Source: Leifsonia sp. EB41
Lineage (GTDB): Bacteria > Actinomycetota > Actinomycetes > Actinomycetales > Microbacteriaceae
NCBI RefSeq assembly: GCF_041262565.1
Contig: NZ_JBGCCJ010000001.1
Coordinates: 3,968,001-4,032,000, forward strand
DNA length: 64,000 nucleotides
Direction of reading: 5' to 3'
Shown here one piece after another: positions 32,802-40,174 of the stretch. Both the position numbers and the translations under genes were made by a program. Under the pieces are notes generated by a model. That model saw nothing but the letters and a program-made list of their open reading frames with translations. It ran no database searches and was not told the DNA's origin. Position 1 is the stretch's first letter. Each line of letters starts with the position of its first letter.

Positions 32802-34016
32802 TCAAGAGGCGGGCCGTGCCGGCGTCACTCGGAGCGCCTCCGGAATGGTCTGCGCAGGAGCCATGGGATCTGGGTAGAGCCCTTCCGGATTCGGGAGCAA
32901 GTTGAGCTGCAGAGACCTTGGAATCCAGCCGCTCCGAGGGCGCGCGCTGTCTGAGACCGCGAGTGCAAACAGCTCATCTCTGTCGGCAGGCTGGGCGCTC
33001 AGTTCGTTGAACAGTCCACCGTTGAGTGCTTCAGTCGTCCCGGGCAGGACGCTGCCCTCCAAGTATGGGCGGTACGCATTCCCGTACCAGCTCCAGAACG
33101 TCGGGTAGGGCAGCAGGCCGAGCCATTCGCCTCTGTTGGGGTAGCTCGTCCGCTCGGTATGGCTCAACGAGAACCATGGTTGGCGCCCCGACCATTCGTA
33201 TCCTCGTGCGACCTCGCCATAGGCGTACACGCTTTCAGATCGTTCGGCGAAGTCGACGAAGAGCCTGCGGAACCCCGATGTCCACCTGGGGTCGTCGAAC
33301 GCGGAGAGAAGCACGGAGACCTCGACTGCTTTGACGATTCGGGCTTGGCCTCGCCTGCGCTCGCGGCCGACGGGAAGCGATCCCCCCGTGACAGGAAGGG
33401 AACCAGCGAAGGAGATCGTGTCTTCAGCCAGCTCCCACTCGCGCAAGAATTGTTCTTGGCCGCCGTCGGCGAGCATGCCTTGGAGTGGTTCGAATGAGCC
33501 GTAGCGCCGCGGGAGGGCTTCCGGAACATCCCTCCGGCACAACTCGAGCCAGTTCTGTATGAGGTCGGGAGACACTCGAGACGCTGGCAAGAACCACGAG
33601 AACTCGACAAGCGACACAATCGAGTTGCGTTCCGGCTTCGCCACCTTGCGCCTCGATGACCTCGGCCAGATCTCATCATTCTGACGGTCCAACGCGACGC
33701 CTTCGAATCCATCAGCCAGGGCCTTGGCTGCCCTGCGAGCAGCAGCAATCTCCCGCTCATCAGCCCCGTTGGCACTGATCGCGATGTAGGAAACCGGAGC
33801 AAACATCGCGGCACTGATCCCTTCGGGCAGATCCTCGGTCTTGACCCTGACGGGAAGATCGAGCGAAAACGAATGCTTGCCCCGCGGGCCTCGAACGACC
33901 TGCCACACGTCAGCGAAAGAATCCGCGATTGCGAGTCCAGGGATCCCGTCGAGGACGGCACCGAGCTCTCTTAGACGAGGTTCGCGGCCGAGGAACACGT
34001 CGAAGTCATATGACAC
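32802..34016 (-). CDS. Orphan 404-residue protein
   Basis: Soluble, without signal peptide or membrane segment. It starts MSYDFDVFLGREPRLRELGAV, continues with a beta-rich N-terminal part that ends near residue 110, and later has FWSWYGNAYRPYLEG and GGLFNELSAQPADRDELF. I recognise no catalytic motif. The N-terminal MSYDFDVF opening is seen in small immunity-type proteins, so a two-part immunity protein is one option. It is the longest gene in the island, transcribed opposite to its neighbours, and codon use is normal for the window, which suggests it is functional. Confidence 0.55.
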   Translation of the reverse strand: MSYDFDVFLGREPRLRELGAVLDGIPGLAIADSFADVWQVVRGPRGKHSFSLDLPVRVKTEDLPEGISAAMFAPVSYIAISANGADEREIAAARRAAKALADGFEGVALDRQNDEIWPRSSRRKVAKPERNSIVSLVEFSWFLPASRVSPDLIQNWLELCRRDVPEALPRRYGSFEPLQGMLADGGQEQFLREWELAEDTISFAGSLPVTGGSLPVGRERRRGQARIVKAVEVSVLLSAFDDPRWTSGFRRLFVDFAERSESVYAYGEVARGYEWSGRQPWFSLSHTERTSYPNRGEWLGLLPYPTFWSWYGNAYRPYLEGSVLPGTTEALNGGLFNELSAQPADRDELFALAVSDSARPRSGWIPRSLQLNLLPNPEGLYPDPMAPAQTIPEALRVTPARPAS

Positions 34017-34460
34017 GGCGAAAGTATCTCAAGCGCCAGGCAGACCGGCGGCTTCGCCACGTCGATGCTCTCGCGGGTGCGGGCAAACTTGTTGCGCGTC
34101 AGCGTGCGTGAGCGAGTGCTGTGAGCGACGGTGGTCGCTTGTGCGATGGCTATCAACCACGCAGAGACGACTCCAGGCCGAAGGCCATCTCAGAGGGAGG
34201 ACGAGATACCAACGAATAGGAAATGAGGAAAGTAATCCACGAAAGAAGAGACGAAACGAGATGGAGCCAAGAAGGGGGATACGAAGAGGCAACCGAGAAG
34301 CAAGAACAAGCGGATAGAAGCAAGAACAAGCGGATGCACGCAGGCACTTCGAGTGGATCGCACTTACGGCTCGCGTCGCGGGCGCAGGTTTGCAGTCTTC
34401 AATGAGGTACCGACTCTTCCATGCGGACTTCCTCTCGAATTGGCTCCAAATCAAATGACC
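34017..34460. other. Non-coding, purine-rich intergenic region
   Basis: No convincing gene. From about 34195 to 34340 the plus strand is strongly A/G-rich, unlike the rest of the window. It contains the tandem repeat listed separately. Confidence 0.5.
34296..34335. repeat. 20-bp perfect tandem duplication
   Basis: The unit AGAAGCAAGAACAAGCGGAT occurs twice in direct succession inside the purine-rich intergenic stretch. It is probably a replication slip. Confidence 0.8.
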
Positions 34461-34979
34461 TCAAGGCAACCGGGTCTGACGGTAGTGGTTTCGTTCGGCT
34501 TTGACGGTGGCGAAATATTGGTTCGCTAGAGGCAGCCACAACAGCGCGACTCCGGCTACCAACGCCACGGTCGTCGCATCGCTCAGTAGAGCTTCCGACC
34601 CGCCGACATTCAGTTTGCCTGTCGCCACGTCCCAAACCGTCGACAGCAGCCCGATGGCCACCAGAATCGAAAGGACGAGCCGCGCCCAGCCAAACCCTCG
34701 CAGTATCTTCACCGCGAGTAGAACGCGTATTGCCGCGCCGACCAGAACGATCACAATTCCAAAGACGACCGTGAAGACCACGATCTCTGGCGTCACTTCG
34801 ATCCTGTGGCCGTTATGTACGAACCAATGAACTCGACTTGACACGTAAGTGCCCCAGTTCGTCGTGGCCGTCCTGATTGCCACGAATACGACGGCAATTG
34901 CGGCATCGACCAGCGTCGCCCAAAATACGGCTCGGACGGTCCACGGGGTGGGTCGTGAGGGCCGGAATCGATCGGGCAT
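34461..34979 (-). CDS. Four-helix membrane protein of unknown function
   Basis: About 172 residues from ATG 34979; a GTG start at 35039 would add 20. Predicted helices: AVFWATLVDAAIAVVFVAI, VVFTVVFGIVIVLVGAAIRV, ARLVLSILVAIGLLSTVW and TVALVAGVALLWLPLA. The Pro-rich N-terminus and short C-terminal tail are cytosolic by charge. It has no recognised family and no co-transcribed partner within the island. Confidence 0.55.
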   Translation of the reverse strand: MPDRFRPSRPTPWTVRAVFWATLVDAAIAVVFVAIRTATTNWGTYVSSRVHWFVHNGHRIEVTPEIVVFTVVFGIVIVLVGAAIRVLLAVKILRGFGWARLVLSILVAIGLLSTVWDVATGKLNVGGSEALLSDATTVALVAGVALLWLPLANQYFATVKAERNHYRQTRLP

Positions 34980-35337
34980 GGGCGCCAGTGGTGCGACGAG
35001 CGATCGGGCCAGTGGACGAGGCGAGACGTAACGAGGCACGCTCGAAGGCTAGTGCTCCAATGGCCACCCTTGTCGCAACTGCTGAGTTCTTAATCGTGGA
35101 GTTCGGCGTCATTAGACGTGACGACGTCCTCGAGCTATGCGTTTGCCGGGGCTTGTTGTCTTTCCGTCGGCCGATCGTAGCTCGCTCCCGGATCTCCGTG
35201 CCGGGCTTTCGCGGCATATCCTCCTTCCGCTTCGCTCCAGTTCGGTATTCCACGGTCCCGGCACTGCGCTCCGTCCACTCGCTCTCGATCACTCACCGGA
35301 AAGGCAACAAGAACTGATCGAGCGGGGAGTGAGCGAG

Positions 35338-35647
35338 ATGCGGGTATTCATCATCGACACGAGCAACATGGGTCCGGAACTGCACGGTGGACTCATCGGC
35401 GTGGTCGGGTCGGCGCACCCGTCAAGCGGAGGAGAAGCAAGAGTGTGTGGACATCGTCAGCAGGTACGCGATAGCCGGGTGGGTGATCAGCTCTGACCCG
35501 TTCACACTGATCGGATTGTTGGCCGCGATAACTGCCGAAACAGCGTGCGTCCCCTTCGTTTCCGAAGCATTGTCGAGGCTTCCGTACGGTTTCGAAGCGG
35601 AGACGGCTGGTGGCGACGTCGCAGACCCGTCACGTTCCGGCCAATGA
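35338..35647 (+). pseudogene. Possible frameshifted small gene
   Basis: A frame starts at ATG 35338 (MRVFIIDTSNMGPELHGGL) with GGGGAG ten bases upstream and stops at 35496. An overlapping second frame carries on as QECVDIVSRYAIAGWVISSD to 35647. Together they look like one broken protein of about 100 residues. The case rests only on how protein-like the two halves read. Confidence 0.25.
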
Positions 35648-35713
35648 TCATTCTCTTGTTCTGGTCAACGATCAATACTCTGGAGCGATTCGGCGGCTGA
35701 TACATTCAGTCCC

Positions 35714-36172
35714 GTGACGGTGGGGGGACGTTTGGCCGCGGGAGCCGCAATCGTTGGTCTTCTTTTCGCGCTTGCCGGGTGCACTGGCGACTCCTACCCG
35801 CTGGCAAAGGACGCCTCTGACGTGGTCGGTACGTGGGTGCATGGTCCGGGCCGACTGGTTCTGAGATCGGATTCGACTTTCGTCATGACGAACATGCCGG
35901 AATACGTTGCCGATGGACTCTCTGATGAACCGCACGGCCCAGTCGTGAGCTGTTCCGGGAAATGGAACATCCTCCTCGCGGACCAAAACATGCAGCTGTA
36001 TCCGGATTCAGCGACGTGCCGAAGTAGCGGTCTCTTCGTCACCGGCCGCGACAATCAGCGAACGATCGCGTTCGGTCTGGACACTGGGTCCGACAATCCT
36101 CTGTGCTTCGAACTCGTCCGATCCGATTCGAAGCTCACGCCCCAAGGGGTGGACGAGTGCTCCACACATTGA
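35714..36172 (+). CDS. Small lipoprotein
   Basis: 152 residues. N-terminal signal with lipobox LALAGC (Cys23) predicts a membrane-anchored extracytoplasmic lipoprotein. The mature part reads VVGTWVHGPGRLVLRSDSTF and later GKWNIL, the G-(T/K)-W beta-strand pattern of small lipocalin-like/META-like domains. Four further cysteines could form disulfides. GTG 35714 is followed 17 bases after its stop by another membrane gene on the same strand. Confidence 0.6.
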   Translation: MTVGGRLAAGAAIVGLLFALAGCTGDSYPLAKDASDVVGTWVHGPGRLVLRSDSTFVMTNMPEYVADGLSDEPHGPVVSCSGKWNILLADQNMQLYPDSATCRSSGLFVTGRDNQRTIAFGLDTGSDNPLCFELVRSDSKLTPQGVDECSTH

Positions 36173-36188
36173 ATCCGGCAAGGCGACC

Positions 36189-36569
36189 GTGAACTCCGCG
36201 AGCTGGGCAGATTACGCCGAGGACCCGTATCGGGCACGGCTCATTCGCTCGTCGACCGTTGGCAATCTGATGTGGGGTGCCTTCATCGTTGTTGTCGCCG
36301 TTGCGATCGTTCTGGCTGCGATCGCAGCCGTGAGTGTCACCTCGCTCAACTGGATCGCGGGCGGGTTGGCGCTGATCGCCTCGTACGCGGCGCCGCTTGT
36401 TTTCCTGAGCAGGTCACGCATTCGGCGCGACATCGAGATACGTCTCTCTGCAGCAGGTATTCAGTTCTCCGGTCATCCGCCGACTTACTCTGCCGCGGCG
36501 TTCACAAGATGGATGACGCGAAATGCGTTAGACGCTGAGTCGGTGCGAGCCGCGCTGCGAGAAGCGTAG
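36189..36569 (+). CDS. Small two-helix membrane protein
   Basis: 126 residues with two helices (LMWGAFIVVVAVAIVLAAIAA and LNWIAGGLALIASYAAPLVFL) and basic cytosolic segments. The C-terminal 40 residues are soluble. GTG 36189 follows the lipoprotein stop by 16 bases, so they are probably co-transcribed. No family recognised. Confidence 0.5.
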   Translation: MNSASWADYAEDPYRARLIRSSTVGNLMWGAFIVVVAVAIVLAAIAAVSVTSLNWIAGGLALIASYAAPLVFLSRSRIRRDIEIRLSAAGIQFSGHPPTYSAAAFTRWMTRNALDAESVRAALREA

Positions 36570-36763
36570 GAAACCAACTCCTTGAACCGCAGATCAGCAC
36601 TTTCGCGCGGTGAAATCCGTTGGCATGGGATAATTCCTGACCGATGACCTCCCGGAGTTGATCTCTGTGCTCGAAGGTTTGCTCGCAGAAGTCGAGGCCA
36701 CGGATCCGTCGCTCCAAGACCGCGATGCCGGCCCGAGGGCCCAGCCCCAATACTTTCCCAGCG

Positions 36764-36783
36764 TGCCCACATTTTGCCCCCAA
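36764..36783. repeat. Candidate integrase arm-type site, right end of island
   Basis: TGCCCACATTTTGCCCCCAA, about 100 bp left of the right attachment core. Between the two, an AATTCCGCGGATTTTCGAG segment (36838-36856) nearly matches AATTACGCGGATTTTGAG at 8553-8570 in the tmRNA-linked island, with one substitution and one indel. Confidence 0.4.
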
Positions 36784-36885
36784 CCGAGTGAGATCGTATG
36801 AGATCCAAACGGTCTCTAGTCAACCAAAAGGCGCATAATTCCGCGGATTTTCGAGCCGGTTGACCTCCTCCGGCGGCCCGTATCC

Positions 36886-36909
36886 GGGTTCAAGTCCCTG
36901 GGGGCGCAC
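36886..36909. repeat. Right attachment site (copy of the tRNA-Lys 3' end)
   Basis: Exact 24-base copy of 30961-30984. The sequence before it does not fold into a tRNA, so it is a recombination product, not a second gene. Confidence 0.8.
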
Positions 36910-36927
36910 CCAACACCGCAGGTGGCG

Positions 36928-36970
36928 AGAAGCCCCCGATCCCTTGGAAACAGTGGGATCGGGGGCTTCT
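36928..36970 (+). terminator. Second copy of the tRNA-Lys terminator
   Basis: A 16-bp perfect stem (AGAAGCCCCCGATCCC with its complement) around an 11-base loop. It is the same terminator as 31007-31044 with longer arms. Confidence 0.75.
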
Positions 36971-37148
36971 GCGTTTTCGTGGGACGGTGCGCGATGCGGC
37001 CGCATTTTGCCCACATCTGATTTCGTATCTCCCAGTCGATAAGACCAGTCTTGTTCGACGCCAACGAAAGCGGGGCCCTTACGTCGTCGAGCGCGGGTTG
37101 ATCGCCGTCTTCGCCCGCAGCGCTTCAGTGATCGAGGTGGTTTAGGCC

Positions 37149-37328
37149 TCACTTCTGCCTGTAGATCCACAAACTGAGAAGTAAGGATCCCGCGAAGATC
37201 GCTCCCGCCATAGTGAGGATCTCGCCGAACGGCCGCGGGCCTTGGAGGAGTAGCCATCCCACCCCGGCCGCGCACACGACGAGCCCGCAGACTGCACCGA
37301 TGATCTTTATTCGGTTCGAGGTTTTCAC
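37149..37328 (-). CDS. 59-residue two-helix membrane protein in an element stub
   Basis: A GTG start opens MKTSNRIKIIGAVCGLVVC; two helices (IIGAVCGLVVCAAGVGWLLL and ILTMAGAIFAGSLLLSLWIY) are joined by a short polar turn, and the protein ends RQK. The positive-inside pattern is sensible for both helices, which supports a real gene despite its size and lack of a good ribosome site. It sits between the second and third copies of the tRNA-Lys terminator, so it is cargo of a second, mostly deleted element. Confidence 0.5.
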   Translation of the reverse strand: MKTSNRIKIIGAVCGLVVCAAGVGWLLLQGPRPFGEILTMAGAIFAGSLLLSLWIYRQK

Positions 37329-37408
37329 GGAGCGGATCTTACGCCGGGCCCAGCTGGCGGCATCGGTTCAGGTTCACCGTGAGATCCAGCGAGTTGACCA
37401 ATCTCCGG

Positions 37409-37441
37409 GGCGAGAAGCCCCCGATCCCTTGGAAACAGTGG
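37409..37441. repeat. Third, partial copy of the attachment-site/terminator region
   Basis: 33 bases identical to 36924-36956, covering the left arm and loop of the terminator but not the right arm. It marks the outer end of the tandem insertions, 20 bases before the stop of the DUF427 gene. Confidence 0.7.
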
Positions 37442-37460
37442 AGACGGGTATCCCCGGCGT

Positions 37461-37958
37461 TCACCAGCCCAGTGACCCGGGCGATCCCTTGAAGGGCCCG
37501 ACGACGGCACTCGTGATCCAGCCGCCGTAGAAGCCTCCCGGCTGCGGCGTGACGACCTCGCCGTCGACCGTGCACTCGTCCATCTGCTGCGCGTAGACGG
37601 CGACGCGCTCTCGGAGCGGCTCGAACCCGGGCGATGGCTGCGGGTAGTTCCACGCGCACGCGGACCGCACCTCGCCTCCGCCGCGCACGTCGAGATATCG
37701 TGCGGTGCCCTTGAACTCGCAGAACGATGAACCGTCGGCGTCGACCAGCGCGCCGGCCGCGAAGTCCGCTATCGGCAGGTAGTAGACCGGCGGATGGCTG
37801 GTCTCGAGCACCCGGACGACGTCACGGGTCTCAACGATGAGCTGTCCGCCCAGACGGATCGTGACAGGCGCGGTGACGCGCTCGATGCGCGGCGGCCTCG
37901 GGTAGTCCCACACGGACTCCTGCCCCGTTCCTGGGATCTCGGGGCGCGGTCGGGACAC
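37461..37958 (-). CDS. DUF427 domain protein
   Basis: 165 residues, soluble. The DUF427 pattern is clear: VWDYPRPPRIER, VVRVLETSHPPVYYLP, FCEFKGTARYLDV and WNYPQPSPGFEPL, which repeat the W-x-Y-P and ETSHPPVYY signatures. The family is widespread in actinobacteria and of unknown function; solved members form a small beta-tent. GTG 37958. Its 3' end abuts the accreted attachment-site repeats, which probably replaced its native downstream sequence. Confidence 0.85.
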   Translation of the reverse strand: MSRPRPEIPGTGQESVWDYPRPPRIERVTAPVTIRLGGQLIVETRDVVRVLETSHPPVYYLPIADFAAGALVDADGSSFCEFKGTARYLDVRGGGEVRSACAWNYPQPSPGFEPLRERVAVYAQQMDECTVDGEVVTPQPGGFYGGWITSAVVGPFKGSPGSLGW

Positions 37959-37993
37959 CTTTTCACTCTATGCCCCCGGTGCTTCACTGGAGT

Positions 37994-38605
37994 ATGGCCG
38001 CCTCACCGATGTTCCCGCTCGGATCCGTGCTGTTCCCCTCCGTGGCCGTCCCGCTGCGGGTGTTCGAGCCGCGGTATCTCACGATGGTCGGGCGACTGCT
38101 CGACGAGGACGAACCGGGGTTCGAGTTCGGCGTCGTCCTCATCGAGCGCGGACCCGAAGCCGGGGGTGGCGACCAGCGCGCCTCGGTCGGGACGATGGCG
38201 CGCCTGGTGAGCGCCGCCGCGGGCGCCGACGACCTGCTGATCGTCGGCGTGGGTACCCGGAGGTTCACGGTCGAGCGCTGGGTCGAGGAGGAACCGTATC
38301 CCCGGGCCGAACTCTCGATGTTGCCGGACCTGGAGTGGTCCGAGGCGCTCGCACCACTGCGGGCCGAAGCCGAAGCGGTTGTCCGCCGCGTGATCGCCCG
38401 CGTCGCGGAGCCGCACTCGGATGCCGGCGTCGAGCTGTCGGACGATCCCGCCGCAGCCGTGTGGCAACTGGCGGCGATCGCCCCGCTGGGCGAGTACGAC
38501 AGGTACACCCTGTTGAGGTCGACAACGATGGGGGGTCTGCTGCGTCAGCTGGTCGATCTGACCCTCGAGGCAGAGGAGCTCTGGTCCGCCGAGGGAGGTC
38601 TCTGA
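37994..38605 (+). CDS. LON peptidase substrate-binding domain protein
   Basis: About 203 residues, no protease or ATPase part. The Lon N-domain signature is at the start: MFPLGSVLFPSVAVPLRVFEPRYLTMV (as successive short motifs), followed by FEFGVVLIERG, ARLVSAAAGADDLLIVGVGTRRF and a helical C-terminal half. Such stand-alone LON-like proteins are common in actinobacteria. The start is uncertain: ATG 37970, 37994 and 38009 are all in frame and none has a good ribosome site; 37994 or 38009 fits the domain border best. It is divergent from DUF427. Confidence 0.8.
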   Translation: MAASPMFPLGSVLFPSVAVPLRVFEPRYLTMVGRLLDEDEPGFEFGVVLIERGPEAGGGDQRASVGTMARLVSAAAGADDLLIVGVGTRRFTVERWVEEEPYPRAELSMLPDLEWSEALAPLRAEAEAVVRRVIARVAEPHSDAGVELSDDPAAAVWQLAAIAPLGEYDRYTLLRSTTMGGLLRQLVDLTLEAEELWSAEGGL

Positions 38606-38748
38606 CCACCGTCCATCACCTCTGGTCCTTCCGTCCGCGAAGTTCTGCAAGCCGCTTTCACCCAGAGGCGGATCCGCTATCGATACTTCTCGGCCGAGAC
38701 GTGCGAATAGGCCGGAACCGTGAGGAGTTCCGCTATAACGTGTGAGCC

Positions 38749-39171
38749 ATGGCAGACGTCGAAATCGTTACGCTTTGGCGTCCGACCGGGCCCGAAGAAC
38801 TGTTGCTGGTCGAGGAGTCCGGCTGGACTCGATGGCCGCCGAGACTGCCTGACCAGCCGATCTTCTATCCGGTGCTGAACGAGGACTACGCCGTGCGTAT
38901 CGCCCGGGACTGGAATGTCACAGCGTCCGGTGAGGGCCACGTCACGCGTTTCCGTCTGCGTCAGGATTTTCTGGACGAGTTCGACGTCCAGCAGGTCGGC
39001 GGCCAAACCATCCTCGAATACTGGATCCCCGCCGAACGACTCGACGAACTCAATGACAACGTCGTCGGGCTGATCGAAGTGACCCGCAGCTTCCGACGCG
39101 GACGGGACGGCGACGTCGTCGAGTTCCGGTTTGGATCACAGCCAACCTCGAAGGGCCGGTCACAGACGTGA
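38749..39171 (+). CDS. Protein of the 'ADP-ribosylation/crystallin J1' family
   Basis: 140 residues, soluble. It matches the short family that databases label ADP-ribosylation/crystallin J1: LWRPTGPEELLLVEESGW, WPPRLPDQPIFYPVLNEDYA, IARDWN, VGGQTILEYWIPAERL and GLIEVTRSF. The family's activity is not established and the label does not prove ADP-ribose chemistry. A TATAAC box at 38734-38739 lies ten bases before the ATG, so the transcript may be leaderless. Its stop overlaps the next gene's GTG (GTGA). Confidence 0.75.
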   Translation: MADVEIVTLWRPTGPEELLLVEESGWTRWPPRLPDQPIFYPVLNEDYAVRIARDWNVTASGEGHVTRFRLRQDFLDEFDVQQVGGQTILEYWIPAERLDELNDNVVGLIEVTRSFRRGRDGDVVEFRFGSQPTSKGRSQT

Positions 39172-39476
39172 CTCTCGAAAAATCGCTCACCGTTCCGACC
39201 GCTGACTTGCGGAGGGTGTTCGAGGCGGTGATCACGCACATCGAAGAGCACGAGGGCAACGCTGTGATCCTCCGCGACGACTATTTCTGGTGGATCCAGC
39301 GACCTGAGGCCTACGAAATGACTGCGAAGCCTGAACCGGACGCGATGACCATCGGTCAGTTGACAGAGGCATGGCAGTCCTTGATCGGCAGCGTCGAGCA
39401 GGATCGTGTCATCTCGCACTCGGCCGTGTGGCTTTCCCAAATTCTGCGGGCGGTGGGCGAAGAGGCGGCGGGCTGA
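39168..39476 (+). CDS. Hypothetical protein coupled to the crystallin J1-like gene
   Basis: 102 residues, soluble, mostly helical with a short strand pair (NAVILRDDYFWWIQRPEAYE). No known motif. The four-base overlap with the preceding gene and the matching size suggest the two work together, perhaps as a complex. In other genomes such pairs can be toxin-antitoxin or immunity-type modules, but nothing here identifies a toxin. Confidence 0.6.
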   Translation: MTLEKSLTVPTADLRRVFEAVITHIEEHEGNAVILRDDYFWWIQRPEAYEMTAKPEPDAMTIGQLTEAWQSLIGSVEQDRVISHSAVWLSQILRAVGEEAAG

Positions 39477-39528
39477 CGGTGACGCTGAATTTGGACAGTA
39501 GACGTCACGACGGGGGAGAGCTGAGTCG

Positions 39529-40080
39529 ATGAGATCGCGGGTTCGGATCTGGTGGTTGGCAGGCGGCGCAGCAGGGGCGGCGATGGTGCTGCTGCTGGGA
39601 GTCGGAGTGGGACCTACGACAATCGCCTCGATGGCTCAGGGAATCATGCCCTCCGACCAGGCGCAGATCCGCCAGGCCATCGGAGCCGACATCGATTACC
39701 GGAACGGTCGGATGGTGACCTCGGCGCTCGCGTCGTCGTTCACGCCTCCGGCCTTTCCGCAGCACGTCACAGCCGCTGAAGGGGTGCGGCTTCGGCGGGC
39801 CCCGGCCGCGGGGAGCGAGCCGGACACGTTCGTCGGCTTCACGACATCGATCGATGCGACCGGAATGAGCAGGAAGGGAGACGATGTCGTCGTGGAGTTC
39901 ACCGAGACCACCATGATGCCGCGGCCGCACCCGCTGCCCGAGTACGGCTATGCCACCCAGCAGGTCGCGACGCTCGTCCAGAAGGACGGCGTCTGGCTTG
40001 TGGACAGCATCGCCTTCGCTCCCGGAAGCGGGATGGACGGCGCCACCTGCCAGCCGGGCCGTTGGGCGGGGGACTGCTGA
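39529..40080 (+). CDS. Secreted or membrane-anchored hypothetical protein
   Basis: 183 residues. A signal/anchor segment (WWLAGGAAGAAMVLLLGVGV) follows RSRVRI. The external domain contains ALASSFTPPAFPQH, a DDVVVEFTETT strand and a C-terminal MDGATCQPGRWAGDC pair of cysteines. GGGGGAG precedes ATG 39529. It lies just upstream of the histidine kinase gene, on the same strand but 94 bases away, and might be part of its signal path. Confidence 0.6.
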   Translation: MRSRVRIWWLAGGAAGAAMVLLLGVGVGPTTIASMAQGIMPSDQAQIRQAIGADIDYRNGRMVTSALASSFTPPAFPQHVTAAEGVRLRRAPAAGSEPDTFVGFTTSIDATGMSRKGDDVVVEFTETTMMPRPHPLPEYGYATQQVATLVQKDGVWLVDSIAFAPGSGMDGATCQPGRWAGDC

Positions 40081-40174
40081 CGCATTCGCCCGCGAGTGGA
40101 GCGCTCTCCTCCCTAGGGATGATGTCAGCGGCGCAAGGCAGCAGTTCGGTCCTCCGGAGCCCTAGCGTGTTCGC

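Larger units (their letters stand above)
30984..36909. mobile_element. Genomic island in tRNA-Lys, about 5.9 kb
   Basis: It is bounded by the 24-bp direct repeat of the tRNA-Lys 3' end. It contains a broken tyrosine integrase fragment, orphan proteins, one immunity-like gene, decayed coding remnants and long intergenic stretches. Base composition looks lower in GC than the flanks. A second, shorter element stub (36910-37408) lies downstream, so elements have accumulated here in tandem. No replication or transfer genes are seen and the integrase is dead, so it is probably fixed. Confidence 0.75.

Noticed and set aside
36886-36909. A second tRNA-Lys gene
   Set aside because: Only the 3' end is present; no acceptor 5' strand, D-arm or anticodon arm precedes it.
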